From positions 1 to 8,191 of the forward strand of contig JAMFRX010000652.1 of NCBI GenBank assembly GCA_026224995.1: a stretch of DNA of 8,191 bases. The letters are read 5' to 3'. Origin of the DNA: Puia dinghuensis (GTDB lineage Bacteria; Bacteroidota; Bacteroidia; Chitinophagales; Chitinophagaceae). Made by a program: the position numbers and the translations under genes. The notes beneath the pieces are model-generated. The model was not told the DNA's origin. It saw nothing but the letters and a program-made list of their open reading frames with translations, and did not search any database. Every line of letters starts with the position of its first letter. Positions within the stretch are counted from its first letter, which is position 1. This document shows, in pieces, positions 1 through 6,467 of this stretch.

Positions 1-1
1 C

Positions 2-916
2 CTCTCATACAAAGTTCTACGTTACGAAGTCTTTTCTTCAATAGGTTTTTCAGTGCGGATTTTGAAAGTGCTCTATTTTTGGCAGTTCATGGCCGTTTTT
101 ACCCTGCCACGACTTTTTGTGCTTTTCGCGCTCCTGTTGCTTACCATCCCTGAAAGCCCCCGCTGGCTGATCCTCAATAACCAGGAAGCAGCAGCGCTTC
201 CGATCCTGCAGCGACTGGGTGAAGCGAATATCAATGCAACAGTCACCGCCATCCGTGAATCCGTAAAAGCGCACCAGGAATCGCTTTTCCAGCGCCGCTA
301 TTCTAAACCCATCCTCTATGCCATGCTGCTGGCCATGTTCAACCAGCTCTCCGGCATTAACGCCATTCTTTATTATGCGCCGCACATCTTCGAATTGGCA
401 GGCTTTAGCAAGGCTCAGTCGTTCAGCCAACCCATTTTTGTCGGCACGGCTAATTTGTTTTTCACCCTGCTTGCGATGACGGTTATCGACAAATTCGGGC
501 GCAAAACACTACTGCTCATCGGCTCCGTTGGCACAATGATCTTCCTTGGCCTGACGGCATGGGTATTTCATAACACCCCTACCGGCGACAAGCATTTGCT
601 ATTCTATCTCATCGGTTTCATCGCCTTCTTTGCTTTTTCGCAAGGTGCTGTCATCTGGGTGTTCATCTCCGAGATATTTCCCAACGCGGTTCGCTCCAAG
701 GGCGGCTCATTCGGTAGCTCTCCCCATTGGATAATGGCGGCGATCATTGCCTGGGTTTTTCCGATCATCTTTCAAAGCAGCAAAGACGGACTCTATTATT
801 CCTTTTTGTTCTTTACCATCATGATGTTCCTCCAGCTGATCTTTATCTGGCGCGTGATGCCCGAAACCAAAGGCCGAACCCTGGAAGAGATCCAAAAAGA
901 CCTGGGCATCGAATAG
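2..916 (+). CDS. Sugar-porter family MFS permease, C-terminal half (5' end outside window)
   Basis: This is an inner-membrane sugar transporter of the MFS sugar-porter family (proton symporter or facilitator; substrate not readable from sequence). The frame is open from base 2 and ends at TAG 914-916, so about the last 304 residues are present, from around TM6 on. Counting from base 2, family signatures appear in order: PESPRWL after TM6 (50-56), NQLSGIN in TM7 (114-120), DKFGRK in the TM8-TM9 loop (163-168), SEIFP after TM10 (E224-P227), and PETKGRTLEEI after TM12 (from 287). Hydrophobic segments fit TM6-TM12. A GTG at 53 is a possible start only on paper, because the family needs TM1-TM5 upstream. 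Oddities: residues before W27 do not resemble the family in this frame, which hints at a frameshift near 76-80, and the usual S-F-T-H-W after TM10 reads S-S-P-H-W. The isomerase gene follows after 25 bases, so co-transcription is likely. The family call is firm; the integrity of the 5' end is not. Confidence 0.85.
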   Translation, partial: LSYKVLRYEVFSSIGFSVRILKVLYFWQFMAVFTLPRLFVLFALLLLTIPESPRWLILNNQEAAALPILQRLGEANINATVTAIRESVKAHQESLFQRRYSKPILYAMLLAMFNQLSGINAILYYAPHIFELAGFSKAQSFSQPIFVGTANLFFTLLAMTVIDKFGRKTLLLIGSVGTMIFLGLTAWVFHNTPTGDKHLLFYLIGFIAFFAFSQGAVIWVFISEIFPNAVRSKGGSFGSSPHWIMAAIIAWVFPIIFQSSKDGLYYSFLFFTIMMFLQLIFIWRVMPETKGRTLEEIQKDLGIE

Positions 917-941
917 CCCTTCATATAACACTATTGTGCAT

Positions 942-2366
942 ATGTCGTCTTCTTTAAAGATCGGTTTATTTGGCATCGGCCTTGACACTTACTGGCCGCA
1001 GTTTCCAGGACTTCAGACTCGCCTGCAGGGTTATCTGCAGGATATCGATGCTCAGCTGTCGGCTATCCATCCTCATTTAATCAATGCCGGCCTGGTAGAC
1101 AATGCAGAAAAAGCCTTCGAGGCAGGCAGCCTGTTCCGGCGGAACGAAGTAGATCTCATCTTCCTGTATGTCTCGACCTATGCGTTATCCTCGACCGTCC
1201 TGCCGGTAGTTCAGCGCGCAAAGGTGCCCGTGATCATCCTCAACCTTTCGCCCGGGGCGGCTATAGACTACGAAACCTTCAACGCGATGACCGATCGCAC
1301 GAAGATGACCGGTGAGTGGCTGGCCTGGTGCTCCGCCTGCCCTGTACCGGAGATAGCCAATGTCTTCAGCAGAGTAGGCATTCGCTTTCACCAGGTTACC
1401 GGCATGTTGTACGACGACCCACTGGCCGCACAGGAGATAAGAGAATGGGTCGAGGCGGCCAGGGTCATGCATACCATGGCCTATAACCGCCTGGGCTGCA
1501 TGGGACATTATTATAGCGGCATGCTGGATATCTACACCGACCTGACCCAGCAATATGCCGGCTTCGGCGGCCATATAGAGCTCATCGAAGTAGAAGAGCT
1601 GGCCTCCCGCCGCAGGGATGTCAGCCAGGAAGACGCAGAGCAACGGGTACAGCAATTCCACGAAACCTTCGACGTACAGGCCGACTGCCCCGCAGCAGAG
1701 CTGCAAAAAGCCGCCGTGACCTCCCTGGCCCTCGACCGCCTGGTCGCCGACTATGGCCTGGGCTCCATGGCCTACTATTACAAAGGCACCGGTAACGCGG
1801 ATAACCAGGCGGCTATCGACTCCATCATCCTCGGCAACTCGCTGCTCACCGCCCGTGGCATCCCCATAGCCGGCGAATACGAGATAAAGAACGTGCAGGC
1901 GATGAAGATCATGGACACTTTCGGCGCCGGCGGCTCTTTCACCGAATACTATGCCATGGACTTTCAAGATGACGTGGTGCTCATGGGCCACGACGGTCCG
2001 GGACATATCGCCATCGCCCAGGGCAAGACCAAGGTCCGCCCCCTGCAGGTCTTTCACGGGAAGGTCGGCAGCGGCCTCTCCGTAGAGATGTCTGTTAGCC
2101 ATGGCCCCGTGACCCTGCTCTCCGTCGTGGAGAAAAAAGGCGGCGGCTTGCTCCTGCTGGCTTCAGAAGGCGAATCCGTCCCCGGCCCCATCCTGCGTAT
2201 CGGCAATACCAATAGCCGCTATCGCTTTCCCATCGGGGCCCGTAATTTCGTCAACCGCTGGAATAGCTATGGCCCTGCCCACCACTGCGCCGTAGGCCTC
2301 GGGCATATTTACCCGAAGATCGAAAAGCTAGGCGCCTTATTGAACATGGACACCATAAAAATCTAA
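942..2366 (+). CDS. L-arabinose isomerase-like protein (AraA/FucI fold)
   Basis: This 474-residue cytoplasmic protein belongs to the L-arabinose/L-fucose isomerase superfamily (AraA-like), metal-dependent aldose-ketose isomerases. The N-terminus (LKIGLFGIGLDTYWPQF) and the stretch LNLSPGAAIDY are typical of a non-canonical AraA-like subgroup. Residues matching the E. coli AraA catalytic/metal set (E306, E333, H350, H450) can be seen: E312 in GEYEIK, E335 in TEYYAMDF, H350 in GHDGPGH and H448 in GPAHHCAVG. It is therefore probably active. I chose ATG 942; a GTG two codons upstream (936) is in frame but less convincing, and neither has a clear ribosome binding site. It lies 25 bases after a sugar-porter permease and 2 bases before a small exported protein, suggesting one transcript. 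The substrate is uncertain: L-arabinose is possible, but there is no ribulokinase or epimerase in view, and rhamnose isomerisation is already covered by RhaI. The superfamily call is firm and the substrate is open. Confidence 0.85.
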   Translation: MSSSLKIGLFGIGLDTYWPQFPGLQTRLQGYLQDIDAQLSAIHPHLINAGLVDNAEKAFEAGSLFRRNEVDLIFLYVSTYALSSTVLPVVQRAKVPVIILNLSPGAAIDYETFNAMTDRTKMTGEWLAWCSACPVPEIANVFSRVGIRFHQVTGMLYDDPLAAQEIREWVEAARVMHTMAYNRLGCMGHYYSGMLDIYTDLTQQYAGFGGHIELIEVEELASRRRDVSQEDAEQRVQQFHETFDVQADCPAAELQKAAVTSLALDRLVADYGLGSMAYYYKGTGNADNQAAIDSIILGNSLLTARGIPIAGEYEIKNVQAMKIMDTFGAGGSFTEYYAMDFQDDVVLMGHDGPGHIAIAQGKTKVRPLQVFHGKVGSGLSVEMSVSHGPVTLLSVVEKKGGGLLLLASEGESVPGPILRIGNTNSRYRFPIGARNFVNRWNSYGPAHHCAVGLGHIYPKIEKLGALLNMDTIKI

Positions 2367-2368
2367 AT

Positions 2369-2800
2369 ATGAAACTTGCATTATTCAGTCTGATCCTTCT
2401 CGCCATGGCCACACCCGCTCTCGCTCAATCCAAAGACGAACAGGCCGTCACCGCCGCCGTCGAGTCCCTTCGCAAAGCCCTTGTCGATCCCGACAAAGCC
2501 ACGCTGGATGCCCTCGTCACGGACGAGCTCACCTATGGCCATTCCAACGGCCTCCTCCAGGACAAAGCGGCCTTCGAAGAGGCGCTCCTCAGCAAATCCT
2601 CCGACTTCGTCACTATTGACCTCAGCGACCAGACCGTTAAGATCGTCGGCAATACCGCCTGGGTCCGCCATACCCTGACCGCTACCACCAATGACGGCGG
2701 CAAGCCCGGCACCGCTCATTTGAGCGTGCTGATGGTCTGGCTTAAACAGAAAGGGCAGTGGCGCCTCTTCGCCCGGCAGGCCGTGAAGATCCAATCCTGA
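2369..2800 (+). CDS. Exported NTF2-like (DUF4440/SnoaL-type) protein
   Basis: This is a 143-residue small protein. Residues 1-19 form a clear Sec signal peptide: K2, a hydrophobic core (ALFSLILLAMA), then P16 and A-L-A before Q20, a good signal peptidase I site. No lipobox cysteine is present, so the mature ~124-residue domain should be periplasmic or secreted. The mature part starts with a helix (DEQAVTAAVESLRKALVDPD) and carries the layout of the NTF2-like fold: LDALVTDELTYGHSNG, KAAFEEAL, then strands ending in WLKQKGQWRLFARQAVKI. The tryptophan-bearing last strands are characteristic of DUF4440 proteins. Function is not known; such proteins range from small-molecule binders to enzymes, and I see no catalytic signature that decides it. 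The start lies 2 bases after the isomerase stop, so the two are probably translated together. An exported protein embedded in a cytoplasmic sugar pathway is notable. Confidence 0.8.
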   Translation: MKLALFSLILLAMATPALAQSKDEQAVTAAVESLRKALVDPDKATLDALVTDELTYGHSNGLLQDKAAFEEALLSKSSDFVTIDLSDQTVKIVGNTAWVRHTLTATTNDGGKPGTAHLSVLMVWLKQKGQWRLFARQAVKIQS

Positions 2801-2915
2801 CGATATTTGCGTGTTTGCAGGCTTTTTCACCATGACAGTACATGATGGTTCTCCGGTCATTCCGCTTTACATTTGACCATCGATTATACAGCCATACTGA
2901 AAATCATAGCAATAC
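2801..2915 (+). promoter_or_regulatory. Probable promoter/leader region of the rha operon
   Basis: This 115-base gap is the only substantial intergenic space in the window. TACATTTG at 2868-2875 matches the Bacteroidota -7 consensus TAnnTTTG and would start transcription roughly 34 bases before the rhaT ATG. No convincing TTTG -33 element is found 19-21 bases upstream. An imperfect inverted repeat (ACCATGA 2829-2835 and TGATGGT 2843-2849, one mismatch) sits about 20 bases upstream of the -7 element, where an activator could bind. No strong terminator follows the upstream gene, so readthrough from the isomerase block is also possible. The assignment rests on a short motif and is tentative. Confidence 0.4.
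2829..2849. repeat. Imperfect inverted repeat upstream of rhaT
   Basis: The arms ACCATGA (2829-2835) and TGATGGT (2843-2849) are inverted with one mismatch and a 7-base centre. The position just upstream of the putative -7 element would suit an operator, but rhamnose regulators of the AraC family usually use direct repeats, and a 7-base arm can arise by chance. The repeat is seen directly; any binding role is inferred. Confidence 0.3.
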
Positions 2916-3995
2916 ATGCAAATATTATTTGGCATTTTCTTCCATTTTATCGGCGGCTTCGCTTCCGGCAGTTTCTACATCCCCTATAAGAAAGTAAGAA
3001 GCTGGTCCTGGGAAAGCTATTGGATCGTCGGCGGCCTGTTCTCCTGGCTGGTCATCCCCCCTCTGGCAGCGTGGCTGACCATCCCGCATTTTTCAGAGAT
3101 CATCGCCCAGGCCTCGGCAGCCACTTTCTGGTGGACCTATTTCTGGGGCATCCTCTGGGGCGTCGGCGGATTGATGTACGGACTGGGTATGCGCTACCTG
3201 GGGATGTCCCTCGGCAATTCCGTCTTGCTGGGATTCACCTCTGCCTTCGGGGCGCTGGTTCCCTCCATCTACTACAACTTTGTTCCTACTCCGGGTAAAA
3301 CGACCTTGCACGAGCTGCTGACCACATCCTGGGGGCGTATCGTGCTCGCCGGGGTCGTCCTCTGCCTGTTGGGTATCTATATCTGCGGTAGGGCAGGGGT
3401 GCTCAAGGAAAGAGAGCTGCCGGAAGAAAAGAAGAAGGAAAGCATCAAAGAGTTCAACCTATCAAAAGGGCTTGTCGTCTGTATCATCTCGGGCATACTG
3501 AGCGCTTGCTTCAATTACGGCATAGAAGCGGGTTCTCCAATGGCGCATGCGGCCAATGAATTCTGGCGGCAGTCGCATCCCCAGGCTACTACGGAGTTCC
3601 TGTACCAGAACAACGTCACTTATGTCGTCCTGCTTTGGGGCGGGCTGACGACCAACTTTATCTGGTGTATGTTCCTGAATGCCCGCAACCGAAGCTTCGG
3701 TGATTATACGAATAAGAAGACACCATTGGCCCGCAATTACTTTTTCGCTGCGCTGGCCGGTACGGTATGGTTCCTGCAGTTCTTCTTTTACGGGATGGGC
3801 GAAAGCCGGCTTGGCAATGGCGCCAGCTCCTGGATTCTGCATATGGCATTCATCATCCTCGTAGCGAACATGTGGGGCTTTGCCCTAAAGGAATGGAACG
3901 GGGTCAGCAAGAAGACCCGGACCACCATCCTCATGGGCATTCTTGCCATCCTGCTGTCAGTATGGCTCGTCGGTTACGGCAACTCATTAAAATAA
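2916..3995 (+). CDS. rhaT: L-rhamnose/proton symporter RhaT
   Basis: RhaT imports L-rhamnose with protons across the inner membrane. This 359-residue protein aligns along its whole length with E. coli RhaT (344 residues) as I recall it: FGIFFHFIGGFASGSFYIPYKKV at the N-terminus, WSWESYW, RYLGMSLG, RAGVLKERE, FNLSKGLV, SWILHMAF, and LKEWN near the C-terminus all have close counterparts. Hydrophobicity suggests ten membrane segments (about residues 2-22, 35-56, 68-90, 94-118, 139-158, 185-205, 233-254, 272-292, 303-321 and 336-356), as in the family. A charged loop (KERELPEEKKKE) separates TM5 and TM6. The region before TM7 (WRQSHPQATTEFLYQNN) is longer than in E. coli. ATG 2916 is the natural start because TM1 begins at once. 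It is the first gene of the tightly packed rha block, 16 bases before the aldolase gene, which makes L-rhamnose a firm substrate prediction. Confidence 0.95.
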   Translation: MQILFGIFFHFIGGFASGSFYIPYKKVRSWSWESYWIVGGLFSWLVIPPLAAWLTIPHFSEIIAQASAATFWWTYFWGILWGVGGLMYGLGMRYLGMSLGNSVLLGFTSAFGALVPSIYYNFVPTPGKTTLHELLTTSWGRIVLAGVVLCLLGIYICGRAGVLKERELPEEKKKESIKEFNLSKGLVVCIISGILSACFNYGIEAGSPMAHAANEFWRQSHPQATTEFLYQNNVTYVVLLWGGLTTNFIWCMFLNARNRSFGDYTNKKTPLARNYFFAALAGTVWFLQFFFYGMGESRLGNGASSWILHMAFIILVANMWGFALKEWNGVSKKTRTTILMGILAILLSVWLVGYGNSLK

Positions 3996-3996
3996 C

Positions 3997-4003
3997 AAAA
4001 AGG
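3997..4003 (+). promoter_or_regulatory. Ribosome binding site-like stretch for the aldolase gene
   Basis: AAAAAGG ends 8 bases before ATG 4012 and is the clearest purine-rich ribosome binding site in the window. The other starts lack one, as is common in Bacteroidota. It supports ATG 4012 as the start of the fused aldolase/dehydrogenase. Confidence 0.4.
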
Positions 4004-4011
4004 TAAAGTAT

Positions 4012-6132
4012 ATGTCTGTTACAACAACGAAATTCAAGCATGTCAGCTACTTGTGGGACGAAAAGAAGGCCGCTGAGCTGGCGGGGGACGAAGTAGCGCT
4101 GCGTATATACCGTTCCAATCTGCTTGGCGCCGATCTGAGACTGACGAATTACGGTGGCGGCAATACCTCCTGTAAGGCGATGGCCAAAGATCCCCTCACG
4201 GGACGTGAGACCGAGATCATGTGGGTCAAGGGCTCCGGTGGCGATCTGGGTACGCTTAAAAGCAGCGGCCTTGCGGCTCTGTATGTTGACCGCCTGCTTG
4301 CCTTGAAGAATGTCTATCGTGGAATAAAGTACGAAGACGAGATGGTCGCTCTTTTCAACCATTGTATCTACGACCTCAGCTCCAAAGCTCCTTCTATAGA
4401 CACCCCATTGCATGGGTTCCTGCCTTTCGCGCATATCGACCACCTGCATCCCGACGCTGCGATCGCTATCGCCGCGGCAAAAGACGGGCAGAAGATCACG
4501 GAGGAGCTCTTCGCCGGTAAGATCGGCTGGGTAGACTGGCAGCGTCCCGGCTTCGACCTGGGTCTTAAGCTCCGGGAATGCCTGGACGAAAATCCCGGCA
4601 TCCGCGGGATCATGCTGGGCTCGCATGGCCTCTTCACCTGGGGTAGCACCGCCTACGAAAGCTATATCAACACGCTGGAAGTCATAGAGCGCTGCGCCCA
4701 ATATCTGGAAGATCATCTCGGCAAAAAAGGCCCGGTATTCGCCGGAGCCCGGCTACAAGCGCTGCCAAAAGGCGAACGCCTCACGAAAGCCGCGGCCCTT
4801 GCCCCGGTCTTACGAGGTTTTTGTTCTTCGCACGTCAAGATGGTCGGCCATTTCACCGAAGATGACCGTGTCCTGGAATTCATCGATAGCAACGACCTGG
4901 CCCGGCTGGCGCCAATGGGCACCAGCTGTCCCGACCACTTCCTCCGTACGAAGATCAGCCCGCTGGTCCTCGACCTCGCGACGGATCATAATTTAGACGA
5001 TGTAAAGGCCCTCAAGGAAAAGCTGGCGCCGCAGTTCGAGAGCTACCGGCAGATGTATGCGCATTATTATGATAGCTGCAAGCACCCTAACAGCCCGGCC
5101 ATGCGCGACCCTAACCCTGTGGTGATCCTCTATCCCGGGATTGGGATGTTTACCTTTTCCAAGGACAAGCAAACGGCTCGCGTTGCGGCTGAGTTCTATA
5201 TCAATGCTATCAACGTCATGAAGGGCGCCGAAGCCGTTAGTTCCTATACGTCCCTGCCAAGGCAAGAGGCCTTCAACATCGAATACTGGTTGCTGGAAGA
5301 GGCCAAGCTGCAGCGCATGCCAAAGCCTAAGGCGCTCTCGGGACGCATTGCGCTGGTGACGGGCAGCGCCGGCGGTATCGGCAAGGCTATCGCCAAAAAA
5401 TTCGCCGACGAAGGCGCCTGTGTGATCGTAAACGACAATGATGAACAACGCCTGGAGGCGGCCCGCAAAGAATTTCAGCAGCAGTATGGCAAAGATGTGT
5501 TCATAGGAGAGCTGCTGGACGTCACGAATGCGGAAGGCATCCGGAAGGTCTACCACGCCGCATCCCTCGCTTTCGGCGGTGTAGACATCGTGGTGAACTG
5601 CGCTGGCCTCTCTATCTCCAAGCCCATCGAGGACCATACGGAAAAAGATTGGGACCTCCTGTACGACGTCCTGGTAAAAGGCCAGTTCCTGGTCACCCAG
5701 GCCGGCGTGGAAGTCATGCGCAAGCAGGCCATCGGTGGGGATATCCTGAATATCGCGAGCAAAAATGGACTGGTCTCCGGACCTAACAATGCCGCCTATG
5801 GCTCTGCCAAAGCCGCCCAGCTGCACCTGAGCCGGCTGAATGCCGCCGAGCTCGGCGCCGACAAGATCCGCGTGAATGTCGTCAACCCCGATGCCGTCAT
5901 CTCCGACAGCAAGATCTGGGAAGGCGCCTGGGCGGAAGGCCGGGCCAAGGCCTATGGTGTCAAAGTGGAGGAGCTGCCGGGCTACTATGCCAAACGCACG
6001 TTGCTGAACGAGATCATCCTGCCGGAAGATATTGCCAATGCCTGCTTCGTATTTGTCGGCGGCCTGATGAACAAGTCTACCGGCAATGTCCTGAATGTGG
6101 ACGGCGGCGTAGCCATGGCTTTCGTACGATAA
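4012..6132 (+). CDS. rhaEW: Bifunctional rhamnulose-1-phosphate aldolase / L-lactaldehyde dehydrogenase
   Basis: This 706-residue cytoplasmic fusion probably performs the last two steps of rhamnose breakdown. The class II (zinc) aldolase half, roughly residues 1-430, splits L-rhamnulose 1-phosphate into dihydroxyacetone phosphate and L-lactaldehyde. Likely zinc ligands lie in HIDHLHP (H141, H144, H146) and GSHGLFTWG (H205); LRLTNYGGGNTS near the N-terminus is typical of the family. The C-terminal half is a short-chain dehydrogenase with TGSAGGIG (450-457), acidic residues after strand 2 (VNDND, D475/D477, favouring NAD over NADP), NCAG (529-532), S583 and Y596-x-x-x-K600, so all catalytic residues are present. 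It probably oxidises lactaldehyde to lactate, as described for RhaEW proteins of Bacillus and Chloroflexus. ATG 4012 follows rhaT by 16 bases; rhaM follows after 10. The whole frame is intact, and length fits the known fusions. Which sugar phosphate is used is inferred from neighbours. Confidence 0.93.
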   Translation: MSVTTTKFKHVSYLWDEKKAAELAGDEVALRIYRSNLLGADLRLTNYGGGNTSCKAMAKDPLTGRETEIMWVKGSGGDLGTLKSSGLAALYVDRLLALKNVYRGIKYEDEMVALFNHCIYDLSSKAPSIDTPLHGFLPFAHIDHLHPDAAIAIAAAKDGQKITEELFAGKIGWVDWQRPGFDLGLKLRECLDENPGIRGIMLGSHGLFTWGSTAYESYINTLEVIERCAQYLEDHLGKKGPVFAGARLQALPKGERLTKAAALAPVLRGFCSSHVKMVGHFTEDDRVLEFIDSNDLARLAPMGTSCPDHFLRTKISPLVLDLATDHNLDDVKALKEKLAPQFESYRQMYAHYYDSCKHPNSPAMRDPNPVVILYPGIGMFTFSKDKQTARVAAEFYINAINVMKGAEAVSSYTSLPRQEAFNIEYWLLEEAKLQRMPKPKALSGRIALVTGSAGGIGKAIAKKFADEGACVIVNDNDEQRLEAARKEFQQQYGKDVFIGELLDVTNAEGIRKVYHAASLAFGGVDIVVNCAGLSISKPIEDHTEKDWDLLYDVLVKGQFLVTQAGVEVMRKQAIGGDILNIASKNGLVSGPNNAAYGSAKAAQLHLSRLNAAELGADKIRVNVVNPDAVISDSKIWEGAWAEGRAKAYGVKVEELPGYYAKRTLLNEIILPEDIANACFVFVGGLMNKSTGNVLNVDGGVAMAFVR

Positions 6133-6142
6133 ATATCATTTC

Positions 6143-6457
6143 ATGCAACGCATTGCCTTTGTTATGAAGCTCCACCCGGGCTTCGAGGAAGAATACCGGC
6201 GGCGCCATGCCGCCATCTGGCCCGAATTGTCGGCTTTGCTGCACGACAGCGGTATCCGGGAATATTCGATATTTTTGGAAGAGGAGGGCCTGCAGCTGTT
6301 CGCTTTTCTGAAGATCGACGATGCGGCAAAGCTGGACACGCTGCCGGGAAAGGACGTCATGCAGCGCTGGTGGGATCATATGAAAGATATCATGGACACG
6401 AATCCAGACCACTCGCCTGTGGCAAGGACACTCAAAGAAATTTTCTACTTACCTTAA
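6143..6457 (+). CDS. rhaM: L-rhamnose mutarotase RhaM
   Basis: RhaM interconverts the alpha and beta anomers of L-rhamnose so that the isomerase receives its preferred form. The protein has 104 residues, the same length as E. coli RhaM, and matches it from end to end: AFVMKLHPG at the start, EEYRRRHAAIWPEL, QRWWDHM, NPDHSPV, and the C-terminal FYLP. The catalytic pair of the E. coli enzyme, Y18 and H22, is conserved at the same numbers, as is the tryptophan pair W76-W77. It is a small cytoplasmic alpha/beta-barrel protein that forms dimers in the known structure. It sits 10 bases after the aldolase gene and 10 bases before rhaI, placing the anomerase next to the enzyme it feeds. No ribosome binding site is evident; ATG 6143 is supported by the match of the first residues to the family. 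Confidence 0.96.
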   Translation: MQRIAFVMKLHPGFEEEYRRRHAAIWPELSALLHDSGIREYSIFLEEEGLQLFAFLKIDDAAKLDTLPGKDVMQRWWDHMKDIMDTNPDHSPVARTLKEIFYLP

Positions 6458-6467
6458 ATGAGCGATC

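Noticed and set aside
936..944. GTG 936 as start of the isomerase
   Set aside because: ATG 942 is two codons later and in frame, and the family N-terminus begins right after it; GTG adds only two residues and has no better ribosome binding site.
1185..2102. Long open frame on the minus strand (305 codons) opposite the isomerase
   Set aside because: It lies wholly inside a clearly recognised gene, its translation resembles no family, and the GC-rich third positions of the sense gene readily create open antisense frames.
2801..2830. Terminator after the NTF2-like gene
   Set aside because: There is a T-run (gctttttcac) but no stable GC-rich stem before it, so I do not call a terminator.
2873..2890. 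TTGACC and TATACA as a sigma-70-type promoter upstream of rhaT
   Set aside because: The two hexamers are only 6 bases apart, far short of the required spacing of about 17.
4993..5826. Long open frames on the minus strand opposite the aldolase/dehydrogenase (also 3931-4716)
   Set aside because: The sense strand encodes an intact fusion with all catalytic motifs; the antisense translations show no recognisable domain and are composition artefacts.
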